Source of the DNA: an uncultured Eubacteriales bacterium
Lineage (GTDB): Bacteria; Bacillota; Clostridia; Oscillospirales; Butyricicoccaceae
DNA length: 18,803 nt
Assembly (NCBI GenBank): GCA_934636325.1
Contig: CAKUAK010000069.1
Span: 1-18,803, forward strand
Reading direction: 5' to 3'
In this document: one piece after another, positions 1-7,220 of the stretch
How positions within the stretch are numbered: position 1 is the stretch's first letter
How the letters are laid out: each line of letters begins with the position of its first letter
Made by a program: the position numbers and the translations under genes
Notes under the pieces: generated by a model
The model's input: only the letters and a program-made list of their open reading frames with translations
What the model was told of the DNA's origin: nothing
The model's database searches: none

Positions 1-23
1 TTTTCATACCAATTAGCTGTCAT
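1..23 (-). CDS. Start of an unidentified protein, cut by the left edge
   Basis: An ATG at 21-23 (minus strand) opens a frame reading MTANWYE before the window ends. A strong GGAGGAA ribosome-binding site lies a few bases upstream, and the DUF3100 stop codon is only 15 bases away, so this is very likely the next gene of the same operon. Seven residues are too few to name a family. A transporter subunit or a hydrolase paired with the DUF3100 protein would fit the context, but that is a guess. Confidence 0.6.
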
Positions 24-38
24 TATAGCTTCCTCCAA

Positions 39-872
39 TTAATATTCGATGATATCGACCTGCTCGACCTTCTGCTTATGGCTCTTGGGGGGTTCTTTAC
101 CCTTCAGCTTCCACATGAGCTTATACAAGCCGTTTGACATCGGGATGGCAAGAAGCAGGTTCATATAAAGACCGTCCAAACCGGACAGGGTATTGGAGGC
201 ATAGGCCAGGGCATAGATCTCGTCGGCCATTTCGGGCCACATATCCATCAGCGGGGCAACATTGGCGCTCATCATCGAGGCCGAGCCGGTGCCGCAGGCC
301 ATGGCCAGAGCGTGGGGATGGAACCAGCCGGTACTGGCCAGCGCCGAGGACATAAGTCCGCAGATAATGGTGCCGAACAGTGTGCCGACGATATATCCGC
401 CCATGACGCCGAGACCTTCGTCAGAGTCAAGACCATACATATCGCCGATGACGATAAGCGAGCCCTCGCGGGAGATAGAGAAGCCGGCGCCGACGACCGA
501 ACGTCCCATTCCGAAGATGAGAACGCCGACCGGGATCGAGAAGAATATTGTGCCGAGGTTGCCGAACTCCTGAAGCACAAGGGCCGCGCCCGACGAAAAG
601 ATAAGGCCAAGGTTGGGGCCGATGGTGGCCGCCGAACGGGCGCCAAGCATGAGAACGGAGATGGTGATATAGGGTGAAGCCGTTTCCATCATTTGTCTCG
701 GTATCAGCTTGAACACGGCAAGCAGGATACCCATGATGATCGTATACAGCATCGGGAAAAGCGTGAAGGATATCGGGCCGAGAAATACCGAGTGTTTACC
801 GATAAGCTCGGCCGCAAGCACCAGGACGCCGCAGAGCGCATGGACCTTCCAGTCTTTCAGAAATTCTTTCAT
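39..872 (-). CDS. DUF3100 family integral membrane protein
   Basis: This 277-residue, very hydrophobic protein matches my recollection of the DUF3100 family, whose biochemical role is not established. It shows about seven to eight membrane-spanning stretches, for example around residues 13-25, 30-54, 70-100, 108-125 and 155-178. Conserved-looking glycine-rich loops include GFSISREGS and ACGTGSASMMSA. The C-terminal tail (about residue 255 on) is charged and probably cytoplasmic. The ATG at 872 is preceded by an AGAGAGGAAC ribosome-binding site. A promoter at 1034-1062 would give a leader of about 155 bases. The gene runs directly into another reading frame at the window edge. Its divergent neighbours are a glycerate kinase and an amidohydrolase, which suggests transport of a metabolite related to their substrates. 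That is inference only. Confidence 0.8.
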   Translation of the reverse strand: MKEFLKDWKVHALCGVLVLAAELIGKHSVFLGPISFTLFPMLYTIIMGILLAVFKLIPRQMMETASPYITISVLMLGARSAATIGPNLGLIFSSGAALVLQEFGNLGTIFFSIPVGVLIFGMGRSVVGAGFSISREGSLIVIGDMYGLDSDEGLGVMGGYIVGTLFGTIICGLMSSALASTGWFHPHALAMACGTGSASMMSANVAPLMDMWPEMADEIYALAYASNTLSGLDGLYMNLLLAIPMSNGLYKLMWKLKGKEPPKSHKQKVEQVDIIEY

Positions 873-1033
873 AGATAACAGTTCCTCTCTTTAGTTTTTT
901 GTCCCCTTGATCTTGGTTTTGCTGTTTGTGCGGCGGCTGATCCGAAGCATCACTCCCTGTTTTCCCGAATATCACCGGCGATGCGATGGCACTTTAAAGA
1001 CCGGCTAATTATTTATCTTTCTTTGTTAGGCAA

Positions 1034-1062
1034 ATTATAACAAAATCTTAATTCGTGCGCAA
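1034..1062 (-). promoter_or_regulatory. Sigma-A-type promoter for the DUF3100 gene
   Basis: Read on the minus strand, TTGCGC (1057-1062) is followed by a 17-base spacer and a perfect TATAAT (1034-1039). A TG one base before the -10 makes it an extended -10 element. Transcription would start near 1027, leaving about 155 bases before the ATG. The -35 is a partial match. No other good promoter is visible upstream of this gene. Confidence 0.65.
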
Positions 1063-1311
1063 GGCAATTTTTTCTGTTCCGCCCCGCATCAGGCATTGTT
1101 TAAGGACAGAATTCAGCCCCTAATTGTGCCATATGACAAAATATCGAGCCCATTTTTGTCTACTCACTCCAGAATATCCGTTATTTTCTATAATTCCTAC
1201 GTTAAAATATCGTTAAATACTCCTAATGCTTTTTGCACAATTTTTATCATCATTTTTACACACAGCTGTTATATTGATCGGCCGCAGGCACCCCCGTCAC
1301 ACACTCTTTAC

Positions 1312-1340
1312 TTGATGAAGCGCCGCCTTGATGGTATATT
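1312..1340 (+). promoter_or_regulatory. Sigma-A-type promoter for the glycerate kinase operon
   Basis: TTGATG (1312-1317) and TATATT (1335-1340) are separated by 17 bases. Initiation near 1347 would give a leader of about 22 bases before the ATG at 1369, just long enough for the GGGGGTG ribosome-binding site. The position argues strongly that the coding region begins at 1369 and not further upstream. Confidence 0.65.
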
Positions 1341-1368
1341 TATTTCAGACAAGTTTTGGGGGTGTCAG

Positions 1369-2511
1369 ATGAACAAGATCATTTTTGCACCGGATTCCTT
1401 TAAGGGAACGATGAGCTCCCTTGAGATATGCGATATAATGGAGGGCCAGCTTGCCCGGGTATTTCCGGAATGCCAAGCCGTCAAGCTGCCCATAGCCGAC
1501 GGCGGAGAGGGCACAGTCGAAGCCATGCTTTCGGCCTCCGGCGGAGAGCGGATAGAACTTGACGTCACCGGCCCGGACGGCCGGAAAATACGGTCGTTTT
1601 ACGGGCTGATAAATGACGGCACAACGGCAGTCATCGAAATGGCGGCCGCCGCGGGACTGCCGCTGGTGCGGGGTCATGAGGATCCGTCGGTCATGACGAC
1701 ATACGGCGTCGGCCAGCTCATCCTCGACGCTGCACAGCGCGGCGTCGGCAATATACTTCTCGGTCTGGGCGGAAGCTGTACGAATGACGGCGGCTGCGGC
1801 GCGGCCGCGGCGCTGGGAGTCACCTTTACCGACGCCGATGGCAGACAGTTCATCCCGTCGGGCGGCAGCCTGAAAAAAATATGCGCCATAGACCTTTCGC
1901 CGGCAAAGGAGCTTCTTAAAGGCGTCTCCATCCGCATAATGTGCGATGTCGACAATCCTCTTTACGGCCCACGGGGCGCGGCATATATATTCGGCCCGCA
2001 GAAGGGGGCCGACAAGAAGATGGTCACCATGCTGGACAGCGGCCTTGTGCATCTGGGCGGTCTGCTTGAAAAGCTCTGCCCCGGTGTATCCGATATGCCC
2101 GGCGCAGGTGCGGCCGGAGGAATGGGCGCGGGCATGACGGCCATGCTTGGGGCACGGCTGGTGTCGGGCATCGACGGCGTCCTTGACGCCATCGGCTTTG
2201 AAGAGCTTCTTGACGGCTGCGATATGATCTTCACCGGCGAGGGCCGTATAGACAGCCAGAGCCTTCACGGCAAGGTTGTCTCTGGCATATGCCGCCGGGC
2301 TAAAGTCCGTGGCGTGCCGGTCTGTGCCGTTGTCGGCGATGCGCTGGACGATCAGCTTTCCAACGCCGATGATATCGGCCTCTGCGGTGTCTTTACCATC
2401 AACAGAAAGGCCGTGCCAGTTTCCCTTTCACGCCTGACGGCCAAGGCTGACCTTGCCGCTCTGATGCACAGTATATTCACTTTCGCCGCCGCATGCAGCG
2501 GTGATAAATAG
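1369..2511 (+). CDS. Glycerate 2-kinase (GarK/GlxK type)
   Basis: The 380-residue product has the usual length and sequence of the GarK/GlxK glycerate kinase family, which phosphorylates D-glycerate with ATP to 2-phosphoglycerate for entry to glycolysis. Visible family motifs are APDSFKG (residues 7-13), PIADGGEGT (41-49), the glycine-rich GGSCTNDGGCGAAAALG at about 130-146 and GEGRIDSQSLHGK near 290-302. The ATG at 1369 is chosen because GGGGGTG lies just before it, the protein begins there in this family, and a promoter ends at 1340. The frame stays open further upstream to 1096, but that part looks non-coding. The stop is 17 bases from the next gene, so the two are probably cotranscribed. 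Its presence suggests the operon yields glycerate from glycolate, tartronate or sugar-acid breakdown, but the upstream enzymes are not in the window. Confidence 0.9.
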   Translation: MNKIIFAPDSFKGTMSSLEICDIMEGQLARVFPECQAVKLPIADGGEGTVEAMLSASGGERIELDVTGPDGRKIRSFYGLINDGTTAVIEMAAAAGLPLVRGHEDPSVMTTYGVGQLILDAAQRGVGNILLGLGGSCTNDGGCGAAAALGVTFTDADGRQFIPSGGSLKKICAIDLSPAKELLKGVSIRIMCDVDNPLYGPRGAAYIFGPQKGADKKMVTMLDSGLVHLGGLLEKLCPGVSDMPGAGAAGGMGAGMTAMLGARLVSGIDGVLDAIGFEELLDGCDMIFTGEGRIDSQSLHGKVVSGICRRAKVRGVPVCAVVGDALDDQLSNADDIGLCGVFTINRKAVPVSLSRLTAKADLAALMHSIFTFAAACSGDK

Positions 2512-2528
2512 AAACGGAGGAAAAAATC

Positions 2529-4133
2529 ATGGATACTATTATCAAAAACGCAAAGATATATGTCGAAAGCGGCAGATTCGAATCGGCCATGCTGATCCGC
2601 GACGGATACATCATCGCCGTCGGCGATATCGGCGAGATCGAGGCTCTTGCCGGGCAGCACAAGGTCATCGACGCCGAGGGCCGCACCATCGTTCCCGGCT
2701 TCATCGATTCACACATGCATCTTTACAACGTCGGTGTTTCCCTCAGATGTGTCAGGCTCCACGGAGTTTCATCTGTTGCCGAGTGCATTGAGCTCGGCCG
2801 CCGTTTCATTGAGGAAAACAAGCCCGCTCCGGGCAGCGTCATCCTTGGGCGTGGGTGGAATGACGATTATTTCACCGACAAGCACCGCATGTTGAACCGC
2901 CACGATCTCGACCGTATATCCGAGGAGTATCCGATAATCTATACCCGTGCCTGCGGCCATGCCCTTGCTGCCAACACCGCCGCCATAAAGCTGGCCGGTA
3001 TAACGGCCGACACACCTAAGGTCGAGGGCGGGGAGTTCGAGCTGGGGGATGACGGACAGCCCAACGGTGTCTTTAAAGAGAATGCCATGGCATATATCCA
3101 GGCGATCCTTAAAACCCCGGATCTTGATGAAACAAAAGAAATATTAAAAACAGCTATGGCTCATGCCTCAAGCCGGGGCATAACCTCCGTCCAGACCAAC
3201 GACATGAACGAAGCAAACTATAAGCTGATTTGGCAGGCCTATCAGGAGCTGGCCGATTCCGGCGAATCGACGGTGCGCGCCTATCAGCAGTGCCTCTTCT
3301 CTACTCCCGAGGGCTATGCCCGCTTCATATCCGAGGGCTTTAAGACCGGCTCGGGCAGCGACATGAACCGCGTCGGCCCCCTCAAGCTGCTCATCGACGG
3401 TTCTCTCGGCGCGCGCACCTCTCTCATGCGTCAGGACTTCAACGATATGCCGGGAACGAGGGGCATACTCTGTGTGACTCCCGAAAACCTTGAGCGCTTT
3501 ATCGAAATTTCTGTCAAAAATAATATGCAGGTCGTCATCCACGCCATTGGCGACCGGGGCATCGAGATCGTTCTCGATGTCTATCAGAAGATGCTTCCGC
3601 CCCATGACAATCCTCTGCGTTGGGGTGTAGTGCACTGTCAGATAACCGATCTGCCTCTGCTGCGCCGCTTTGCCGAAAACCATATCTGTGCGTTGGTCCA
3701 GCCTGTATTCCTTCACTATGACATGCACATTGTCGCCGATCGTGTCGGGGAAAAGCTGGCCGCGACATCCTATGCCTTCGGCACAATGGACCGTCTTGGG
3801 ATTCATAACTCCTACGGAAGCGATGCCCCGGTCGAGGATCTCGACCCGATGAACAATATCTACTGTGCCGTCACCCGCCGCGATCTTTCAGGTTATCCCG
3901 ACGGCGGCTGGAATCCCGGCGAGTGTGTATCGGTCGAAAAGGCCATTGATCATTATACGATCGACGGCGCCTTCAACAGCTTCGAGGAGACAAAGAAAGG
4001 ACGCCTGCTCCCCGGATACATGGCCGACCTTGTCATGCTCGACCATGACATATTCTCCTGTGATCCCATGCTTATAAAGGAGATCTCTCCCGTCATGACC
4101 ATGATCAGCGGAAGGATAGTCTTTAAGGCATAA
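2529..4133 (+). CDS. Amidohydrolase family protein, YtcJ-like
   Basis: This 534-residue protein belongs to the metal-dependent amidohydrolase superfamily, YtcJ-like subgroup, which hydrolyses C-N bonds in unknown amides or ureas. Metal and catalytic motifs are visible: the strand-1 pair DSHMH (H62, H64), GRGWNDD (108-113), GSLGARTSLM (291-300), VIHAIGD (H338), VVHCQ (H369) and YGSDAPVE (D432). The N- and C-terminal segments (about 1-55 and 495-534) form the small beta-sandwich domain typical of this superfamily. There is no signal peptide, so it is probably cytoplasmic. A GGAGG ribosome-binding site precedes the ATG. It lies 17 bases behind the glycerate kinase and ends just before a terminator, completing the two-gene operon. 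The substrate cannot be read from the sequence. Confidence 0.88.
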   Translation: MDTIIKNAKIYVESGRFESAMLIRDGYIIAVGDIGEIEALAGQHKVIDAEGRTIVPGFIDSHMHLYNVGVSLRCVRLHGVSSVAECIELGRRFIEENKPAPGSVILGRGWNDDYFTDKHRMLNRHDLDRISEEYPIIYTRACGHALAANTAAIKLAGITADTPKVEGGEFELGDDGQPNGVFKENAMAYIQAILKTPDLDETKEILKTAMAHASSRGITSVQTNDMNEANYKLIWQAYQELADSGESTVRAYQQCLFSTPEGYARFISEGFKTGSGSDMNRVGPLKLLIDGSLGARTSLMRQDFNDMPGTRGILCVTPENLERFIEISVKNNMQVVIHAIGDRGIEIVLDVYQKMLPPHDNPLRWGVVHCQITDLPLLRRFAENHICALVQPVFLHYDMHIVADRVGEKLAATSYAFGTMDRLGIHNSYGSDAPVEDLDPMNNIYCAVTRRDLSGYPDGGWNPGECVSVEKAIDHYTIDGAFNSFEETKKGRLLPGYMADLVMLDHDIFSCDPMLIKEISPVMTMISGRIVFKA

Positions 4134-4155
4134 GACCTGTCTTCACAAAATCATC

Positions 4156-4201
4156 ATGCCCCTCCCGCGATTTCTCTTTGACCTCCGGGCGGGGCATTTT
4201 T
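4156..4201 (+). terminator. Rho-independent terminator after the amidohydrolase
   Basis: The arm ATGCCCCTCCCG (4156-4167) pairs with CGGGCGGGGCAT (4186-4197) with one mismatch around an 18-base loop, followed by a run of five T (4197-4201). It lies 22 bases past the stop codon. Confidence 0.8.
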
Positions 4202-4211
4202 CGACACTTTT

Positions 4212-4256
4212 CGGCATATTTATTTTATGTTATACAATAAGTAATCAAATATGCCG
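4212..4256. repeat. Perfect 10-bp inverted repeat between convergent terminators
   Basis: CGGCATATTT (4212-4221) and AAATATGCCG (4247-4256) are exact inverted copies around a 25-base AT-rich centre. The element sits between two back-to-back terminators, outside any gene. It lacks a flanking T run and so does not look like a third terminator. It might be a protein-binding palindrome, a remnant of a small repeat element, or chance. Confidence 0.6.
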
Positions 4257-4267
4257 CCCAATACACG

Positions 4268-4301
4268 AAAAAAGCACCCCGGGCTTATCGCTCCGGGGCG
4301 C
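4268..4301 (-). terminator. Rho-independent terminator after the zinc-ribbon gene
   Basis: Read leftwards, GCGCCCCGG (4301-4293) pairs with CCGGGGTGC (4282-4274), 9 bp with one G-U pair, and is followed by six T (4273-4268). It starts about 22 bases beyond the stop of the zinc-ribbon gene. Confidence 0.85.
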
Positions 4302-4323
4302 CGAATATGTTTGTATTATATGA

Positions 4324-4605
4324 TTACTGCTGCTGCTCTTTCATCTTGGCAAAGCACTCGCTGCAGTATACGGGCCTGTCGCTCTTGGGCTCGAAAGGAA
4401 CCTTGGCTTCCTTGCCGCAGGCGGCGCATGTAGCCGTGAAGTATTCTCTGGGGCCCTTGGCGGCCATCTTTCTGGCATCACGGCAGGCCTTGCAGCGCTG
4501 AGGCTCGTTCTGAAAACCGCGCTCAGCATAGAACTCCTGCTCGCCGGCTGTAAAGACGAACTCCTTGCCACATTCCTTACATACTAATGTCTTGTCTTCG
4601 TACAT
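4324..4605 (-). CDS. Small double zinc-ribbon protein (zf-trcl plus CxxC-x17-CxxC)
   Basis: This 93-residue protein has two four-cysteine zinc sites. The first uses C9, C12, C38 and C41, in the arrangement of the probable zinc-binding domain zf-trcl. The second uses C60, C63, C81 and C84 with exactly 17 residues between the pairs, the CxxC-x17-CxxC domain seen in many Clostridia. The remainder is charged and soluble, with a glutamine-rich end. The function of these proteins is unknown; nucleic-acid or protein binding is the usual guess for zinc ribbons. AGAGG precedes the ATG by seven bases. It follows the sigma factor gene by 62 bases and has its own terminator. A short GC hairpin in the gap has no T run, so readthrough from the sigma gene is possible. 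Confidence 0.85.
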   Translation of the reverse strand: MYEDKTLVCKECGKEFVFTAGEQEFYAERGFQNEPQRCKACRDARKMAAKGPREYFTATCAACGKEAKVPFEPKSDRPVYCSECFAKMKEQQQ

Positions 4606-4667
4606 GTTGTTACCTCTCTTTTCCCTATATCCGGGGCTTGATAATATATGCGAACGGGCCGCGCCCG

Positions 4668-5237
4668 CTAACGCCTGACTGACAGATATGAGGCCAGCTT
4701 ACGTCTTATGCGCCCGATGGCGTTATCGACGGATTTTCGGCTGCGCCCCAGCCTTTCGGTGATCTCCGAAGATGTATAACCTTCCAGATAACAGTCGAGA
4801 ACAGACGCTTCAAAGGGAGATAACATGCCTGACAGGGTCTCCTTGATCTCTTTCGCGCTTTCGTTTGCCAAAACACATGCCGCAGGGTCGTATTCCTCGA
4901 TAGGACCAGCGGGACAATATTCCAGGGTGCTTTCGGGCCGGGTCTGCTGTCTGTTCTGCGCGCCGTCCCGGCGCACAGCATCGATCACTCTTCGCTTTAT
5001 GCACAACGCGGCGTATGCCTGAAAATTATCGTTCCGCACGGGATCATAGCTGCGGATGGCCGATAACAGCCCAAGCATGCCCTCCTGATACAGGTCGTCG
5101 TAATCGCCGCCCTGAAGGAAATATGGCCTGATGCACTGGCGCACCAGCTGAGTGTTATCCCTTACGGCTCTTTCTTCCTCGGAAGCAGAGATACCTCTGA
5201 CCAAAAGGACACACCCCTTCATATCCATATGCCGCAT
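4668..5237 (-). CDS. SigH-like sigma-70 family RNA polymerase sigma factor
   Basis: The 189-residue product is a short sigma factor with region 2 (about residues 35-90, including DYDDLYQEGMLGLLSAIRSYDP and the helix QAYAALCIKRRVIDAVRR) and a region 4 helix-turn-helix at about 143-185 (YTSSEITERLGRSRKSVDNA). Region 3 is absent. It resembles SigH (Spo0H) of Bacillus but has a shorter N-terminus. By family it would direct RNA polymerase to a special promoter set, perhaps stationary-phase or sporulation genes; sporulation is not shown here. A near-consensus promoter lies at 5258-5286. The first ATG (5237) has no ribosome-binding site and only about 15 leader bases. ATGs at 5228 and 5222, or a TTG at 5204 with AAGGGG nine bases before it, are possible true starts. 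Confidence 0.85.
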   Translation of the reverse strand: MRHMDMKGCVLLVRGISASEEERAVRDNTQLVRQCIRPYFLQGGDYDDLYQEGMLGLLSAIRSYDPVRNDNFQAYAALCIKRRVIDAVRRDGAQNRQQTRPESTLEYCPAGPIEEYDPAACVLANESAKEIKETLSGMLSPFEASVLDCYLEGYTSSEITERLGRSRKSVDNAIGRIRRKLASYLSVRR

Positions 5238-5257
5238 TTTACATTTATTTCACTACA

Positions 5258-5286
5258 AGTATATCCAACCGCCCAGAAAATGTCAA
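5258..5286 (-). promoter_or_regulatory. Near-consensus promoter of the sigma factor gene
   Basis: On the minus strand, a perfect TTGACA (5281-5286) and TATACT (5258-5263) are exactly 17 bases apart. This is the best housekeeping-type promoter in the window. The start point would be near 5251, about 15 bases before the first ATG of the sigma gene. Confidence 0.85.
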
Positions 5287-5308
5287 GCACTATGTAACAA
5301 CAAGTCTC

Positions 5309-5327
5309 AAAAAGCGATTTGCTTTTT
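5309..5327 (-). terminator. Possible weak terminator after glmS
   Basis: AAAAAGC and GCTTTTT form a 7-bp stem with a five-base loop about 20 bases beyond the glmS stop. The stem is AT-rich and the T run is inside it, so termination may be inefficient. A second short hairpin (GCATA/TATGC) lies just before it. I see no stronger terminator between glmS and the sigma gene. Confidence 0.4.
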
Positions 5328-5347
5328 ATGCATATTGTCTATGCTTT

Positions 5348-7177
5348 TTATTCAACAGTAACAGATTTAGCCAGATTCCTCGGCTTGTCGATGTCGCAGC
5401 CACGGAAAACGCCGACATAATAGGCGAAGAACTGCATGGGCACTATCGACAGCGAGGCCGACATGAAGTCGGGGCTCTTTTCGATTCGGATGATATGGTC
5501 GCACATATCCTCGTCGATCTCGAAATCTCCGTTGGTTATAAGGATGACCTTTGCGCCCCTGGCCTTGACGGCCTTGATATTTGATATCTGCTTTTCATAA
5601 AGCGAGGGCTCGCAGGCCAGCGCCACCACCGGCGTGCCGTCCTGGATAAGGGATATCGGGCCGTGCTTGAGCTCGCCGCCGGCATATGCCTCGCTGTGGA
5701 CATAGGCTATCTCCTTGAGCTTGAGCGAGCCCTCCTGAACGGCCATATAGTCTGTGCCGCGGCCGATGAAATATGCGTCGTCGTTTTCATAATAGAGCTT
5801 GGCAAGGGCCTTCATCTCGTCATCAAGGGCCATGACTTTTTCGATGCTGTCGGGAAGGGCGCGCATCTGGCGGCAGTAATCCCTTATCTGGTCATCGGTC
5901 AGCGTGCCGCGCGCGCCGGCCGCCGTAAGTGCCAGCAGATACATGACGGCCAGCTGGGACGAATATGCCTTTGTCGTGGCGACGGCGATCTCGGGTCCGG
6001 CAAGGGTATAGATGACATGATCGGCCTCGCGGGCTGCCGAGGAGGCAAGGACATTGACGACGGCAATGGTCGTCGCGCCCCGCTTCTTGGCCTCGCGCAT
6101 GGCGGCCAGCGTATCGGCCGTCTCGCCCGACTGGCTTATGATTATGCAGATATCCTTCTCGTCGATGATGGGATCGGAATACCTGAACTCGGAGGCCACG
6201 TTGGCCAGGACCGGGATGCGGGCCAGACGCTCGAAGGCCGTCTTGCCGACAAGGCCGGCATAATAGGCCGAGCCGCAGGCGACGATGTGGATATTTCGAA
6301 CGTCCCTGAATATCTCGCGGCTGACGCCCTCGCTGAGCAGATCGGGCAGATCGTCCATGGTGATGCGCGAGGATATAGTATCGCGGACAGCCTTGGGCTG
6401 TTCAAAGATCTCTTTTATCATGAAATGGGGATATCCGCCCTTCTGGGCGCTCTCGACATCCCAGTTGACCGTCTGGATCTCCTTCTCGATGGCATAGCCC
6501 TGTTTGTTGAAGATCTCGACCCCTTCGGGGCGGACGCGGACGACCTCGTCGTCGCCGACGACGATGAACTTCTTTGTTATGCTCATGATGGCCGTGATAT
6601 CCGAAGCTATCATGTTCTCGCCCTCGCCGAGGCCGACGATAAGTGGAACGGCGTGGCGGGTGCAGATCATTTCGCCCTTGGTGTCGGCCGTGATGACGGC
6701 CAGCGCGTAGGAGCCGCGCAGCCTGCTGCATACATCCATCATTGCCGCGACGCCGTCGCCGTGATAGCATTTTGCAAAGAGCTGGGCCACGACCTCGGAA
6801 TCGGTATCGCTTTTGAACACGACCCCCTCGGCCAGAAGCTCGTTTTTAAGCTCAAGGTAATTTTCGATTATTCCGTTGTGGACAAGGGCGACGCTGCCGT
6901 CCATGCTGACATGGGGATGGGAGTTTCTGTCTGAGGGCTCTCCGTGTGTCGCCCAGCGTGTATGGCCTATGCCGCAGACCGAGTCGACCTTACCGTATGC
7001 GTTGAGCTTATCCTCGAGGGCCTTGATGCGCCCCTGGGTCTTGACGACCTCTATTCCGTTTTCGGTCTGGAAGGCGACCCCGGCCGAGTCATATCCCCTG
7101 TATTCGAGGGTATAAAGGCCCTCCAAAAGTATCGGCGCCGCCTGACGGCTGCCGGTAAATCCAACTATTCCGCACAT
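5348..7177 (-). CDS. glmS: Glutamine-fructose-6-phosphate aminotransferase (isomerizing)
   Basis: GlmS converts fructose-6-phosphate and glutamine to glucosamine-6-phosphate, the entry step to UDP-GlcNAc for peptidoglycan. The 609-residue length matches the family. The protein begins MCGIVGFTGS with C2 as the N-terminal nucleophile of the glutaminase domain (about 1-240), which also shows LEYRGYDSAGV and RWATHGEP. Two SIS sugar-isomerase domains follow (SQSGETADT, TTKAYSSQ) and the C-terminus ends NLAKSVTVE, as in the family. The ATG at 7177 is chosen because C2 must become N-terminal and because AAGGAG lies about ten bases before it. The frame stays open to 7399 but that part is the ribozyme. 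Expression should be governed by the glmS ribozyme at 7221-7361. It lies downstream of glmM, which acts next in the pathway. Confidence 0.97.
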   Translation of the reverse strand: MCGIVGFTGSRQAAPILLEGLYTLEYRGYDSAGVAFQTENGIEVVKTQGRIKALEDKLNAYGKVDSVCGIGHTRWATHGEPSDRNSHPHVSMDGSVALVHNGIIENYLELKNELLAEGVVFKSDTDSEVVAQLFAKCYHGDGVAAMMDVCSRLRGSYALAVITADTKGEMICTRHAVPLIVGLGEGENMIASDITAIMSITKKFIVVGDDEVVRVRPEGVEIFNKQGYAIEKEIQTVNWDVESAQKGGYPHFMIKEIFEQPKAVRDTISSRITMDDLPDLLSEGVSREIFRDVRNIHIVACGSAYYAGLVGKTAFERLARIPVLANVASEFRYSDPIIDEKDICIIISQSGETADTLAAMREAKKRGATTIAVVNVLASSAAREADHVIYTLAGPEIAVATTKAYSSQLAVMYLLALTAAGARGTLTDDQIRDYCRQMRALPDSIEKVMALDDEMKALAKLYYENDDAYFIGRGTDYMAVQEGSLKLKEIAYVHSEAYAGGELKHGPISLIQDGTPVVALACEPSLYEKQISNIKAVKARGAKVILITNGDFEIDEDMCDHIIRIEKSPDFMSASLSIVPMQFFAYYVGVFRGCDIDKPRNLAKSVTVE

Positions 7178-7220
7178 ATATATTTTTCTCCTTAAAAGCA
7201 AAATGAAAGTTATATTTTCC

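Larger units (their letters stand above)
873..1368. other. AT-rich divergent intergenic region
   Basis: Almost 500 bases without a gene separate the DUF3100 operon from the glycerate kinase operon. The stretch from about 1010 to 1265 is much richer in A and T than the rest of the window, with many T and A runs. It holds a leftward promoter (1034-1062) and a rightward one (1312-1340). The frame open upstream of the glycerate kinase through 1096 is not credited as coding, because it lacks a ribosome-binding site and would span the rightward promoter. The leftward leader (873-1027) can form a 7-bp stem, GCATCGC with GTGATGC, but I recognise no known riboswitch. The AT-rich core could be regulator-binding DNA. 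Confidence 0.6.

Noticed and set aside
895..960. AAAAAACTAA tail resembling a preQ1-I riboswitch end
   Set aside because: The required upstream P1 hairpin with a short loop is absent, and the nearby pairing GGATC/GATC has the wrong spacing.
1096..1368. N-terminal extension of the glycerate kinase
   Set aside because: It is AT-rich, lacks homology I recognise, and contains the promoter at 1312-1340.
5663..6934. A 423-residue plus-strand open frame opposite glmS
   Set aside because: It lies fully antisense to glmS, has low-complexity Asp/Gly/Ala-rich composition and no ribosome-binding site. GC-rich codon use creates such shadows.
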